DNA of 64,000 bases from Karalla daura. Lineage: Eukaryota; Chordata; Actinopteri; Chaetodontiformes; Leiognathidae. The notes beneath the pieces are model-generated. The model did no database searches. It saw only the letters and a list, made by a program, of their open reading frames with translations, and was not told the DNA's origin. The position numbers and the translations under genes were made by a program. Within the stretch, counting starts at the first letter, position 1. The number at the start of each line of letters is the position of its first letter. Of this stretch, positions 50,406 through 62,875 are shown piece by piece. The stretch is taken from positions 15,539,169 through 15,603,168 of the forward strand of contig CM055193.1 in the NCBI GenBank assembly GCA_029224185.1, given 5' to 3'.

Positions 50406-53400
50406 TGATCCTTGCTGCTGACAAATGCAAATGACAGATGCAGATTTAAGCAAATTACTTTCTATTCTGTCTTTGTTCAGATTCATCCATTTGAGCTGCA
50501 TGTCAGAATTCAAAATTTATACATGAATGAAGACCAAATGATGTGTTTGGACCTGAAGTTATTCAACAAACCCAAGGTAACTTTTTTGTTTGTTTTTTTA
50601 ATTCTAGGTCTCTTAAAGAGACAGAAATAGAAGGATTTAATTGAAGAGAGAGGTCATACTATCATAGTGCAAATATTTCAAGATCAAACCACTTGATCAG
50701 TTTCATTTATTCACTTGTGTCCATGAAAATAAAGCTAATATCTTCACTCTCAGTGGGCTGAGAGGAGATAGATGTTTCTCTTCATGTTACATCTCCATCA
50801 TTAAACTTTGTGTTGTAAGCAAGTCATTGGAGCATTATCAGTAATTTTGGCTCCTAAGGTTCATTATGAAGTGTCTTGCAGCTAAATGTCCGGCTTTGTT
50901 TAGTACTGCACAGCCTGCATGCAGTGGGCTCTGCTGCAGCTTGGAGCAATGGCAATGAGAAAAAAAAGCTGATGTTCATAAAACCAGTTAACCATAAGAG
51001 TTCAGTAATGTTGAAGAGACCAAAAGAACACAACTAGAGAAGCTGCAGAAATCATCTTGTATAGATACACTTGCTTAAAACCCATCCTTTTTCTCCAATA
51101 TGCTATGCATTTATGTAATACATTAACCAATACTGTAAACTGCATTGCGTTCTTGCTTGCAGATCTACATTGCTTGCTCATTTTAATCCTGCACCCAGTG
51201 ACCAGGACAAATCTGATGAGTGTGCAAACGTTGCTGTGAAAAAGAGTGTGAAAATGGAGCAAATGTATACATGAAAGTCTACACAGTTCAAATGCATTGT
51301 TTTCATAAATAACTTGAGTGTGATACTCTGAGCTTTCACTGACATATTCATTCTTTTATTAAGTAAGTAAACTAGATGAGCAGCAGCATGAATTGTTGGA
51401 ATCTCCCTACATTCAGTCAAATAATTAATGAGAACATTTCTCTGCAAACCAGATACTGTGCAAACACACTCTGTACATAAAGGGAAGAAAAGAGGAGCGT
51501 CATACCTTCATCAGTGGGTTCTTTCACAGAGCAGCAGAGAAGCAGAGGACACCCGCACTTCAACACCAGCCTTTGCAAACAAGCCCATTCGTCATGTGTG
51601 GCAGAGACTTTTAACTGGGCCGAGAGTCTCTGACGCACTAAGCCCTCCTGTACTGTTCTTCTTTTCTCCTTCTTGAACTTATAGTCTGTCTTCCTTTTTT
51701 CTTCCTTTGCATAATTCTGTCTTTCTGTCTTTGGGCCGAGGAGAAAATCACAAACACAGGAAAATGCCCTTCAGAACCAAAATCGCAATCATGGATGCAG
51801 TCTTTATCTTAGAGCTTCAACATTGAGTCAGATTTCACTCTTGACTGCTCAAAGCACTCAATAATATGAGTAATGTAGATGTAAAAAACAATTTAAATGT
51901 ACTTTACAAATGTAAAGCATTTTCAACATTTTATTACACATTATACTCATACATAAACATTTAATTCGTTACACATCTGTTTTGTATTCAGACAGCCAGT
52001 TACAATTTGTCTCAGTTCCCACATCCTGAAAATCAAGCGTCTTCCCAAATTATACTGTACCATAAATATTTTAAAAATGTGTATATATTTCTCTTGAAAA
52101 CTAACTAGGGAGGTTACTGTAAAATGTTGCCAAACCGTCTTTTATTTCATCTGAAATTCATGGCATTGTGATACTTAAAACTCTTCACTGGAGTGTTTTC
52201 AATAAAACACAATAAAATGTTTAAACAAGCATGGCTGTGGGGAAAGAATGCAAGTTAAACAAAAGAGGAGAAAAGTGGCTGCAGCGTTCATCTCCGGCTG
52301 CCAGGACGCACCATGGATCCTCTGCCATGTATAATATACTGCAACAAGATGCTGCCAAGGTAAACTGCACCACCTGGATGTGCAGAGACCACGGTCACAG
52401 AGTTCACAGTTCACTGAGAGCAGGGCTCAGGCACGGCAGGACACCTGGACCATGTAGAGAAAGCTGGGATATGAGATGAATGAAAATGAATGAATGAACG
52501 AAATCTGAATTCATGATCTAATTATTTGGTGGTCAGTCAGCTAATGTAAACCCACTGTGACCATTTATTCAAGTCTGTGATTTTAAATTATATGTTTCTA
52601 ATAAACCAATGTCTAAAAGAAATGTCAACCTTTACGCTGGATCTGGATCTGAACTGGATCTCTTCATGGTAACAAAGGTTTGAGTACGGTAAGGTCAATA
52701 TTATCATAAGTATCATAAGCATCTAAATAAGTAGTATCATATAAAAAAATCATGAAAACTTCCAAGATGTAATTCCATGAATACAATTGTAACATTTCTG
52801 TGGTTAAACATTCACGTATCACACAGTTGTTGGAACAGGCTGTACTGCAAGAGGAAGGACATCTTTAAAAGAATGAAAATTAATATTATTTAAAAACTGA
52901 CATATTTTTAATTGAGAGGATCGAAATCTTTTTTATTGGCCAGTAGTTTCCAACTTAGTTATACAGCTGTAAGGAATTTGTTTTGATGTGAATATGAGGA
53001 AGGTGGATGGCATAAAAAAACAGCACAGACTGACACAGTTCAGAGCAAAGAGTGTAGAAGGGTGCATTTGTTGTTGGAGTAGTAATTGAGTCTTAAAGAA
53101 TCTGAGTCAAATATATTGCAGTTCTCTCTCTTTATATGAATGGATTTTATTCCTCTACTTGTGTAATATCATTGAAATCTAATATGAAAAGTTACTCGCT
53201 TTTAGTATATTTGTCAGAATTAAGACATTGCTGTGCTGGCATAGATGCTAAAAGGCATTTTCAAAACAGAATAAAATGTTCATATGTATACAGCATAAAT
53301 GTGCTCAAAGTTGTGACCCAAAGTCAAACATACAACAAAACTAGACATGTCAGCAATAAGTATACTGCTGTTGCTGACATTCATTCACAGTTATTCTCTG

Positions 53401-53440
53401 AATGAACACAGTTGCACCTGAACACATCTCTCTGACGGTT

Positions 53441-53445
53441 TGTGT

Positions 53446-53508
<63 letters not shown>
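53441..53508. repeat. (TG)n microsatellite
   Basis: TG run of about 68 bases with one TATG interruption. Confidence 0.96.
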
Positions 53509-53509
<1 letters not shown>

Positions 53510-55004
53510 CACTTGATTGCTCCATTCAAATGCTCTGAGCAGAGGTCCAGATGTCCAGCGCTCCCAGACTTTCTTACCTTGTGTCTAAAATGCACAGACG
53601 GCCCCATCAAAGAGGCAGCGAGGGCCTCTGGCACACAGAGGGTCAACAACACTTCAGGTCACATCTTGTTGTTGCTCTTTGAGCTTGACCGATTTCTTTT
53701 TCCACTCGGAACAACATAGCATGTCTTTGTTTGAATGTCAGTAACAACTTTTATGACTCAAAGTTACTTGTGTGCAGCTGTGTTGCAAATGTTTCATTAG
53801 CTTAAATTTGTCCTTTAGCTTTAAAAGTCTATTTGGCTGGAGGAGTTTGAGCATTATTTCCTCTGCTGAAAGCAAACCTTGTGCTTGTAGGATCAGACAT
53901 TTATATTTAGCATTGCCCACATGCATGTTAGTTCTGTCACATAGTTAATATTCCTGTTGCACATCAAAGACGGACGAAATGGTGAAGAAAGCTGGCAAAA
54001 TGGCCAATGGAGTGAGGAAGCAGTGCAGACCTAGTTACAGATGGTGGACTGAGGAGGACTGCCCCAGTGGATTAAAACTGTTAGGAAAGATTCCCTGCTT
54101 ATTAAAACATTTGCAGGAAGGGGATAGGTCAAACAGTGCAGGAAAAAGTGAGTTTGTTCAGTCACTGAACTCCTGCCTGCTGATATATAGGAAATGCAGA
54201 AATGTGACTACGTCACACAGAATTTCAGATCTAAGATGAACCTGTATGTGGATGCAAGGGAAATCAGAAAAAGTCCAGAAAGACATGGAAGAAGTTATAA
54301 GTGTTCAAAACACACCATCCTTTGCTAATCAGTGCTGAAGCAGCGGGTGACGCCCCAGGAAAAGATTCACTGGGATTCATCTACCATGTAGTTGCTGTCC
54401 CCCGCTGTGCTTTCATTTCCTATTAAAAATATAAAATCACAAAGCAGTTTTCATCCAGTTAACAACAGATATTTCTGCTGAAATGCGTCAGGAAATGGGT
54501 CAGATTGCAGAGAGGAGGATTCTCCACCAGACTAGACGGTTTTTCCCAGAGACCCTCCCTCCCTCCCTCCTCCTGCAGCATGACATCATCTGTCTGGTCG
54601 GAGGCGCTGCAGGGTGCGTGAGCGTAAAAGCTCAGTCTGACCTTGTCGCATCTGAAAAAGGTGAAGAGGAGACACGGCGACATCCTGCGTTTACCCACCG
54701 GGGAACACAAAGTGAACCTCGCAGCAGCTGTTGAACCTGAACCTCTCAGCTCTGCCTGTCTCACAGCCCTGCAGCTGCAGCACTCACACTTGCATTACAA
54801 CCTTGTTTAATTGCTGAACAGTCTGTAAAAAGTTTTACCAACCGTGAGTGAAGCTAACAGCTCTACCCTGGAGGAAGATTTTTTCCAGACACAGAAAGAT
54901 TTTACATACTCACATTAAAAGAGAAAAAAATCAGGTGATACTCCTACGATAAATAATAATGGTCAGTGGTTGCTTGTTACCTTACGACAAGAAGGATCAA
55001 GCCT

Positions 55005-55150
55005 TTCATGAAGAGTTTGCATGTTCTCCCTCTCTCTGTTTGGGTCTTTCCATGGGACTCCAGTTTCCACCCACAGTCCCAACATACATATTTTAGTCGA
55101 TTCGAGACTCTAACTTGTCCCTTAGTGTGACTACAAGAGTGTGAGTGTCT
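55005..55150 (-). repeat. Fragment of the common teleost interspersed repeat, reverse orientation
   Basis: Reads GAGTTTGCATGTTCTCCCTCTC, GGACTCCAGTTTCCACCCACAGTCCC, then GAGACTCTAACTTG on plus. This is the complement of the tail and core seen at 34765-35080. Confidence 0.7.
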
Positions 55151-55414
55151 GAGCCCTATGTGTGCTGCTGTTGGGGCTGAAAGGAAATTAAATATTGGGA
55201 CTTATGTAGTCAGATACTTGACTATACAGTACACAGTGTTCTATGTTGTTAACACAGAAGCTATGAAAAATGGGTGTCATCAGAAATGCTATTTTACACT
55301 ATTTTACAAACCATCTAAAACTACATTATTGGTTATAATGCAGTGCAGAACCATGTTGTGTTAATTTGGCAATGATATATCAGTTTTACACTGACTGGTT
55401 GTCTTTTCTTACAC

Positions 55415-55640
55415 TAATTGTTAAGCAATACAGCCAGGTATACATATCCAATCTCACATGTCTGAGACAGAATCAGAGGAAGAGTCAGTTATTGAGGAAG
55501 AACTAGGAGCACATATGCACCAAATTGCTGCCCTGTACTGTAGTCATGTACCTTAAATTGCTCACATACCTGAAGAGAAGCAGATATACATTTGGTATTG
55601 TGGAGGAGTGAGGTGGTATGGTTAGCTACAGACTGTTATT
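55415..55640 (+). repeat. Diverged interspersed repeat, copy B
   Basis: Matches copy A at 50160-50405 in the same order: ATGTCTGAGACAGAATCAGA, GAAGAGTCAG, GGAAGAACTAGGAGCACATA and CACATACCTGAAGAGAAG. The broken frame here opens MSETESEEESVIEEE. Confidence 0.65.
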
Positions 55641-55814
55641 GTCTGTTCACATTCACATATGATTTAACTTCAAGTGATCATTCATTGTCGCTCCCCCTAA
55701 ACAGAAAATATCCTATGGTTCCCTCATTCAAACCTAGTGTTTGTTGCTCTTCCTATAAGTATCCTCAATGCAAGTTAACATTAACTTAATCCAAGTTCAG
55801 TTTGTGCGCTACCA

Positions 55815-55857
55815 AATAATTGTGTTTCCATATCAATAATATGGAAACACAATTATT
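55815..55857. repeat. Perfect hairpin with 19-base arms
   Basis: AATAATTGTGTTTCCATAT (55815-55833) and its exact reverse complement (55839-55857) flank CAATA. It is AT-rich and could be a decayed MITE end pair or a local inversion-duplication. Confidence 0.9.
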
Positions 55858-56959
55858 CAAATGTCTGTTTCTCTTCTTGTCTCTTCTCTTCTCTAAAAGC
55901 ATCAATCAGTCAGTCACTGACAGAAAAATAGATCTGTCACAAGAAACGGTTTCTCTGCAGCCTCTGCTGCAGGGCCGATGGGCAGCTTCTCTTCCTCAAG
56001 GCTGGAATAATTTCAGAGCCCAGTCAGAGGAGTTTTCTAAATAATTCACAGCGCTTCTTTTCACCCAGCACAGCAGAGCCTCAGCTTTTTGGTTACAGCA
56101 GCACAATGTCGACAGGAGACTTCCTAAGGTTCCTCCTTTCTCGTATTTGCTCGAGAGTCCGATTCTCAAAGAGGCTCCTCTCAGTGTTTGCAGTTAGCAT
56201 GTTCACATCGGGATATCTGCAGTCCGGCAGCAATGGAGGCAAACTGTGAACCGTTTTCACTATTGAAGAATGCATCAAATGTTTTGTCTAGCATTTTTCA
56301 TCCTACCACAGACATCCTCTGAAGTTCTTTTAAATCGATTCTCTTGGTGAGATGACTCATGTGTAATATGCAACCATTTCATTTAGATTACTTATTGGTT
56401 TTTTTTTCATGCCCCTAGAGTTTGAAGTCTGGCACCGGTGTCTGAAGAACAATCAGCCAAAGACCAGGCGTGCCTGGAAAATTGCATTTCTAGAAGAGGC
56501 TTGTTTGCCAAGTCAGAGTGCATCAAGGACAAGCCTTGTCCTGCATTTAGATGATATACAGGGAGATTTATTTTCTTCACACAATTGCATGACTCAGCAA
56601 AAGTTCAATTGCCTGTTGCTCCAACTCAAAACTGCTGTGGAATACTTTGCATATCACTGCCTGGAAGGCATGGAAGATTTACGCTTCTTAATTTATTTTT
56701 TTTGTTTACTTGAAGTCTTTAACATAAAACATTTCTGCTGAACCTCAGTCTACCCTGGCCTCAAGTTTACCCAGCCTTTCGATGATGCTCCTTTCAAAAC
56801 AAGCCATGATACCATCATAAAATTCCTGTCACCAATGAACCAGTTTACCTGTGTAACAAGCATTTGGAGCGTAATATATGTCAATAAATATATATATTGT
56901 CTTTAAAAATTAATAGATAATGCTCACTCTCTGGGGTGTGCACGTGGTTCAAGCAAGTA

Positions 56960-57240
56960 CACAGAAATTCCATCCATCCGTGTTACTGGAGTTATCCCAG
57001 TGGACGTAGGGCAACGGCAGGGTCTACGTCCAGACTACATCCTAGACAGGTCACCAGTCCATCACAGGGCACACACACACTTCACTCTGACACTCACCAA
57101 TTTAGAGTCTCAGATCAACCTAGATATACATGTTTTTGGACTGTGGGAGGACCAGGTCAAAACCTACACAGACAAAAAACCTGCAAACTCCACAATCTGA
57201 CCAGAATTTGTACCGGGGTCTTTGAAGCTCTGAGGTGAAA
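56960..57240 (+). repeat. Copy of the common teleost interspersed repeat
   Basis: Well preserved: CCATCCGTGTTACTGG, CATCCTAGACAGGTCACCAG, CCATCACAGGGCACACACAC, AATTTAGAGTCTCAGATCAACC, TTTTTGGACTGTGGGAGGACC, then CTGCAAACTCCACA, GGGGTCTTTGAAGCTCTGAGG. Confidence 0.8.
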
Positions 57241-57556
57241 AGGCTATTCTTCACACCATCAAGTCAACCTTCAGAATTTAATAATGATACAATCCAGATG
57301 ACCACTGCAACAACATGGAGGCAAAAAGCGAGGAATAAAATGAATGAATGGGCTTGTTTTTTACCCAACCACTTCCAAAATATTTGTGATATTAACTTTC
57401 ACACATTCTGCCTGTGATTATGGTTTAGTTTTTAATGTCTTGCATTCAGGTCGACAAGAGCCATAAAACCTGATACCTTCAACCCCCCAACTTACATCCA
57501 CATGCCACACTACAGAGCTCTGTTTGAGTAAACATGACCCAGAGCAAGAACGCAAC

Positions 57557-57680
57557 ATGTGTGTGTGTGCACGCGTGTGTGTGTGTTTCTGTGTCTGTGT
57601 CTTTGTCTGTGTCTGTGTCTGTGTCTGTGTCTGTGTCTGTGTCTGTGTCTGTGTCTGTGTCTGTCTGTGTCTGTGTGTGA
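57557..57680. repeat. TG / CTGTGT hexanucleotide repeat
   Basis: A TG-rich start passes into regular TGTGTC hexamers (57590-57660) and back to TGTG. All reading frames over it are artefacts. Confidence 0.95.
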
Positions 57681-58441
57681 AGTGGACAGCCTCATTCATG
57701 ATGCTGAGAAACAGTGGGTGAAGCTGTTCTGTTCTGCGTCAGGTTTTGATTCTTCCAGAGGGGCGCGTCTCAGACAGGTTGTGTCCAGGGTGGAAGGGGT
57801 CAGCCACACTGTCAAATGGACTGGCCTGCAGACTCATCTGAAAACTGTCTGGCTCTGGCCCAGCTGTCACTAAACCTGATTTTCTTTTTTCTTTCTTGTT
57901 TATTTGTATTCAACAGTGCTATAGGTGAACAAATACATGAGTAGAGAAAATGTGCACCATTCTATGCATCATTCACTGCCCCTGCCAGTATCAAATAAAA
58001 ACCCTGCAGACTGCAGTGTTAAAATGTTCTAGTTTATGTGCAACATGAATAAATTCGAACACTGGCTGTGCTGCGACAATTTTGCTGTTTTGTGGCTTTT
58101 CATTCAGCACCACACCACCACAGTAAAAGACCATCTTCACACTGCCCTGTTGGACTGACATAATATGGCCGAGTAAAAAAAATAAAATATATATATATAA
58201 AAATCCATGGGTTTAAGTGGACATACTTGTTTACATATGAATTGGACATGGTCATTTGAGTCACTAGAGAACTGTAGTAACAACCCATTCTGGAATGTGA
58301 TGCAACATTCCATTGTGCCTTTAAATAAGCTCTCAAGTACAAGTTTGACCACAACACAAACCTGCTGAGACCATCAAGACCAACTTTCCGAGGAATCGTA
58401 AAAGGTAAAATGTGTAGTACAGGAAAAAAAAAAAGAGAGGA

Positions 58442-59110
58442 ATGTCTTCACAAAGCTTCACAAAGGAAAACGAACTCCGCCTGGCTGAAGACCTTCTCGA
58501 TGCAGTCATTCAAGTTGGAGATGTGGAATGTAAAATCCACAAGCTCATCCTTACCAAATGCACCCCATTCTTCCGGTGAGTTTATTGTCTGATATCTTTG
58601 GGGACTGAATTCATGTCACTTCAATTTGACTGAAGTTGAGCATACAAAAAGACTCAAGCATGATTGAAACAATGAATTTCGATTTATTTTTGTGCCACAA
58701 TTCACGTCTTTTGAGAAGGTTTAAAGAGGTTTCTGTTATTGTCGGTGAGAAAATGGAAAAACAATTCTTTGAACACCGTTTGTTGAAACCTCTGTTGTGT
58801 CTGCGTCCTGACCCACAGAGCCCTCTTCAGTAGTTGGGTGACCACAGATCAAAAGTCTTCAACACCCAAGGCCTGTCTCCTGCTATGATGACGGAGCTCA
58901 TCATCATCTTCTCCTGGCTGGCTCAGTCTCTGTGACGCCAGAAAATGTGTCAGTTCAACGTGATTGAGATCATGCAGGCCTGCTGTGAGTTCTCGGGGGA
59001 GCTCAAGGCTGTTCACCATGTCCTGGATCATTTTGAGAAGGTTGTGTTTTGTGACGTGTTCCCGCAGTCTTTCGGACAGCGCACCTCAGCGATCTCCTGT
59101 CTAGGATAAG
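58442..59110 (+). pseudogene. Decayed kelch-like BTB gene fragment, KLHL10 type
   Basis: An ATG at 58442 opens MSSQSFTKENELRLAEDLLD and continues AVIQVGDVECKIHKLILTKC to TPFFR. This is the start of a BTB domain and resembles KLHL10 (NELRL..., HK.IL..CS.YFR). The frame ends at a donor CG|gtgagt (58575/58576) and resumes at an acceptor CACAG|AGCC (58819) as ALFSSWVTTDQKVFNTQGLS, PAMMTELIII, so a spliced junction FFR-ALF is kept. It then breaks: VSVTPENV lies in another frame, about eight residues are missing, QFNVIEIMQACCEFSGELKAV returns in a third frame, further residues are lost, and AHLSDLLSR is shifted again. BACK and kelch parts are absent. Retained introns suggest a gene duplicate rather than a retrocopy. 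The alignment was made from memory of the family. Confidence 0.8.
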
Positions 59111-59358
59111 ATAATACTGTAACCTGACTGTTTTTAGCTCAGTTACAACCTCAGACTTTAGGTGTTGTACTGACAGGAATGCTCTACCCCTCAGTACAGA
59201 GCTATGTCCAGTAGGTGGCGACATCGCACCTAGCAACACTGTGTGGCAGCATTGAACTGGCAGAAGAAGAACGTGGCGGAGCGTTGACAGCCTGGAAGCA
59301 GAGGAAGAAGCCCTTTCAGCAGCGAAGCCGGTCCCTCTGTGCCGTGGTTTCTGTCAAC
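59111..59358 (+). promoter_or_regulatory. fitm2: fitm2 promoter and 5' UTR
   Basis: The 250 bases between the pseudogene and the fitm2 ATG must contain the promoter. The CpG content rises (GCGGAGCGTTGACAG, AGCGAAGCCGG at 59272-59330). The reading frame is open upstream of the ATG but begins at a GTG, so no extra N-terminus is proposed. No TATA box is seen. Confidence 0.5.
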
Positions 59359-61103
59359 ATGGCGGTGGATGTCATTGTGGATAAGTTAGTGACTCTCTGG
59401 ACGACTCCGGTGGTCCGACAGTATTTCCACTGGACCTTTTTGGCTGTCTCGTTCTTCGGATCGATCCTGAAGGACTTGGAGCTCGTCCCGCAGACCTACT
59501 TCAGCAGCAGCCGCAATGTCCTGAATGTGTGAGTATTGTTGTCGTTGTTCTAGCTGGGACATCGGGGTGACAAACACACCTGTCGCTAAATACAAGCAGG
59601 TGAAAAGTAGTTAGTAGTAACGCAGGAACTCCACATTTTGTTCTAAAAATGTTATTGAGTAATGTGGGTCAAAGGTTAGATTTGGGTTTGTCGAAGAGTT
59701 TCCCTTATTCCCTTCCCTTGTTATCCGATTAGGTCAATTTAAGGTCCAACAAGACAAAAGAAGATAAATAAAATTTCACGGTGATCATTTGTGAATTTGG
59801 TATGAATTCACTTAAGTGAACTAATAAAGCACAAAGAAGAGTTAACGCTCCTATTTAGGAATCCTTAAAATTACGGGCAGCACCTGAACGCATCACACTG
59901 TGCTGACGCTGGATACTTCAGGTACCCCGGAAAAGAACAGGAACAACAGGAGCTTATTGTCAGAAGAGCCTCTTTGGCAGAGATTGAATAATTTGCTCAA
60001 TTGCTTTATTTTATCCACCATGATATCATACATAACTCTACCTTTACATTAAATAAAACTGGTCTTCTCTGCTACCTGAGGACAGCAGGACGTTTTATGT
60101 CCTCAGAAGTTAATTATATTTTCACAAATATCTATGCACACAAGGTGAGAACATGCAAACTTCCAAAGGAAATGTGTTTGGTACGACCCAGGACCCAAAC
60201 CCAAGAACCACTTACTAGCCACTTATCCAATAATTAGTCAATTAACCAGTAATATTTGGATAATGAAGTTATCAAGTGTGTTTTTTCATGTGTGCAATAG
60301 GGCCATACATTTTGCTGGTCGATTGACAATGTTGAGATGGTTGGTCTCAGTAGTATGGATGAGAAATTATTTTGAAACCCACAAGAGGTTAGTTCCACCA
60401 CACCCAAATGGTGATGAGGTGTATTAACAGATGAGCGTCAATAATGTATATATTCACACAAGTGCTAACTCGAGTGTCTTATTGTGCTTGCAGGTATTTG
60501 GTCAAATTGTCCTGGGGGTGGACGTTGCTTCTGCTCACACCCTTCCTCCTCCTCTCCAACTCCTCCCTCAACAAGAGCGTGCGCTTCCTCAGCCGGCGGC
60601 TGCTGTCTCTGCTGGTGGCCACCGCCATCTGGTACGTCTGCACGCAGGTCTTCTTCTTCATCGAGGACTTGACCGGCGTGTGCTACGAGACCGACGCCAT
60701 GGTCGTGGACAAAACGGAGTTCTCCACCAAAGCCAGCTGCAGGCGCGCCGGCTTCCGCTGGTCCGGCTACGACATCTCGGGCCACTCCTTCATCCTGGCC
60801 TACTCCACCCTCTTCATCGTGGAGGAGATAGCGCCCATGGCCTTCCTGAAGAAAGACAAGCTGGACGCCCAGATCAGGACGGTGCTCAACCTGCTGTACG
60901 TGGCCTTGAACCTGATGGTGATCATGTGGGTGTGGATGTTCGCCTGCACCGCCGTCTACTTCCACGACCTGGCTCAGAAGCTGCTGGGGACCCTGTGTGG
61001 CCTGCTGGGCTGGTACTTGACGTACCGCGTCTGGTATCTGAAACCTCTGTCCCCGGGACTGCCCCCTCGCCGCCTGCCCAACGACCAGAAACAAGACAAC
61101 TAA
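59359..61103 (+). CDS. fitm2: Fat storage-inducing transmembrane protein 2 (FIT2)
   Basis: Two exons, 59359-59528 and 60494-61103, join at AATGT|gtgagt ... ttgcag|GTATTTG to give 259 residues (human about 262 as I recall). FIT2 is an ER membrane protein needed for lipid-droplet budding and reported to act as an acyl-CoA diphosphatase of the lipid phosphatase-related family. Several hydrophobic segments are visible: about 25-40, 63-78, 95-112, 156-172, 188-209 and 222-238. The two conserved catalytic-region histidines are in DISGHSF (His154) and AVYFHDL (His214), equivalent to human His155 and His214. SSSRNVLNVYLVKLSWGW and the C-terminal SPGLPP are family hallmarks. The ATG context CAACATGG is good. 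The 965-base intron is free of other features except a repeat fragment near 60140-60235. Codons in exon 2 are strongly GC-rich. Confidence 0.96.
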
Positions 61104-62875
61104 GACGCGGCCGTCCATTCCTATCCTCCAAACCACACACTAATGTCGGCGTTGTCTGTCTTCGGGTCCAAGCTGCCCGTCCCGTTGTAAGCTATTTTTA
61201 AGTGGGTCCCCTGCTCTCAGAAAGGTGAGGCCTCGCGGCTCCTCCACAGTGTTTTGCAGCTGCTGTTCCCAAAATGACTCCCAGTAATCCGAGATAAAAG
61301 CAAGGCGCTGCTTGGCTGCCCGGCCCGAGCCTTGCGCCCCCGCTCCGTGTTGCCATTGTCCCCCAGTTTGTTGCCTTATCGCGCTCGACTCAGAGTAAAG
61401 CACAGTTTCTCGACGGGAACACTTTAGAATGTTTACTCCTCCAGCACTGATCATGTGTATATCGTCGTGGATCAATGTACAGTAGGTGTCGGCTGTTTTT
61501 ATAGGATAACCGAATAATCAGACACTAGACTGTAACTACAAGTACGTTTTAATTTAATTCAGTTTGTTGAGTCTTTTACTGCATGCGGTTTGGGGGTCGT
61601 TGTGTCCTCAGAGATGTCTAGTTCTAGCTTCTCATCATACACAGTAGCACATGAACAAGGAGCACAGTCACCTCACCACAAGAAGGTCCCAGGCTGGACT
61701 TACAAGAAAAACAAACATGTTTAGGTCGAATGGTGACTCTACATTGCCCCTAGGTGTATGTGTGGTAGACAGTTGACCTGTCTGGGCTGTATTACTTGCA
61801 TTTGCCCTTTGCCTGTGACACTGTGAAGGTGCAAAATGCATAAAATGATGAATGGATGGAAATGATCTGTCCATTTAGGTTTGTCCAAGCACTTGCAAAC
61901 ACCCCAAAATGTTTAATTTGGTCTAACACAGAAACACAACACACACTCAGAGAGAGACAAGGTCCAACCAAAGAGTGTTTGGCTTTTATCAGAGTAGCTC
62001 CAGGTTAGAATTTTGGGAATAATTGTTTAATTGTATTTGTGTTTAGTTGTGATTTTATTTATTGCCGCCGACAACAATATGAAATGACCAAAAACTGAAG
62101 CTGTGTTTGACTTATTCCTGCACGTGCTGTGTCTCTGTAGATGTGTCAAAGGCGCTGAATACACACAGATTCTCAGACCTGTACACACATCCTCAAAATG
62201 TCTCCACAAATGTATATTAATCCAACATCTGAACATGGTCCTTAACTAAACCTCTGTTGGCGGCTAACAGGTGTTTCCTGAACTCTACTCTCATACTCGT
62301 GTATGGGATTTGTCAGCAAAAGGGAATATTATGGAATTACCTCTGCTAAAGCTGTGCTTGTTAGGCTGTGTCCCAGTTAATACTTTTCAAGGAAAACCAA
62401 AAGCCTCCTCCGGCGTGTTATTAGTCTGCATTTCTGCCACAATTCAATGACCCACAATGATTCGGCCAATTACTCAATTGATTTTCTTTTAACTGTGCAA
62501 CTACACAATGACACTGAAATAAATGTCCAGGACTCAATTTAACCCCTGGTTCAGGGCAGTGTTTCCTACTCCCTGCGGGAAGGCTTCCAGGTTTTAGTAT
62601 TGATATTTTTTTGGATGTTATTGACAATGTTGGTGTCCCAGTGGTGAGCTCCTTACCACCACAGCAACCATGTAGGGGTCCTCTGATTTTCTCCTTCAGC
62701 CCAAAAATATGTGTAGGTTGACTCTCTAGTCGGAGACTGAGTTGCTCCTAGGTGCCTTGGCCTCACGTGTACCAGGGATTTGACTCCTCTGACACCATGG
62801 GGCGCTCAGCAGGTAAGACAATAAAGGGAACGTGGTTGAAATGAAAAGCAGGATCTGTGTTTTCCATTTTCAGTA
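61104..62875 (+). other. fitm2: fitm2 3' UTR and downstream repeats
   Basis: After the fitm2 stop the first clear plus-strand AATAAA I note is at 62518-62523, so the 3' UTR may be up to 1.4 kb, or end earlier at a variant signal. Two reverse-orientation fragments of the common interspersed repeat lie at about 61640-61860 (TGTTTAGG...GTGACTCTACATTGCC) and 62628-62790. Confidence 0.45.

Larger units (their letters stand above)
49980..58441. other. Repeat-rich intergenic region between r3hdml and the klhl10-like pseudogene
   Basis: No gene is recognised in 8.4 kb. It holds a pair of diverged repeats (50160-50405 and 55415-55640), a 19-base-arm hairpin (55815-55857), two fragments of the common interspersed repeat and large TG-rich microsatellites. 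Short frames such as plus 53979-54239 (opening MVKKAGKMANGVRK) and plus 56409-56741 have no identifiable homology. Confidence 0.6.

Noticed and set aside
53979..54239. ATG-led frame opening MVKKAGKMANGVRKQ
   Set aside because: No homology is recognised and there is no promoter or splice evidence. The length is compatible with chance.
57680..57870. Frame after the TGTGTC repeat that reads plausibly as protein (…GFDSSRGARLRQVVSRVEGVSHTVKWTG…)
   Set aside because: It may be a decayed mobile-element fragment, but I cannot tie it to a family.
60431..61201. Long alternative-frame and antisense open frames over fitm2 exon 2
   Set aside because: They are shadows created by the GC-rich codon usage of fitm2. 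The FIT2 frame is fixed by family motifs and splice phase.
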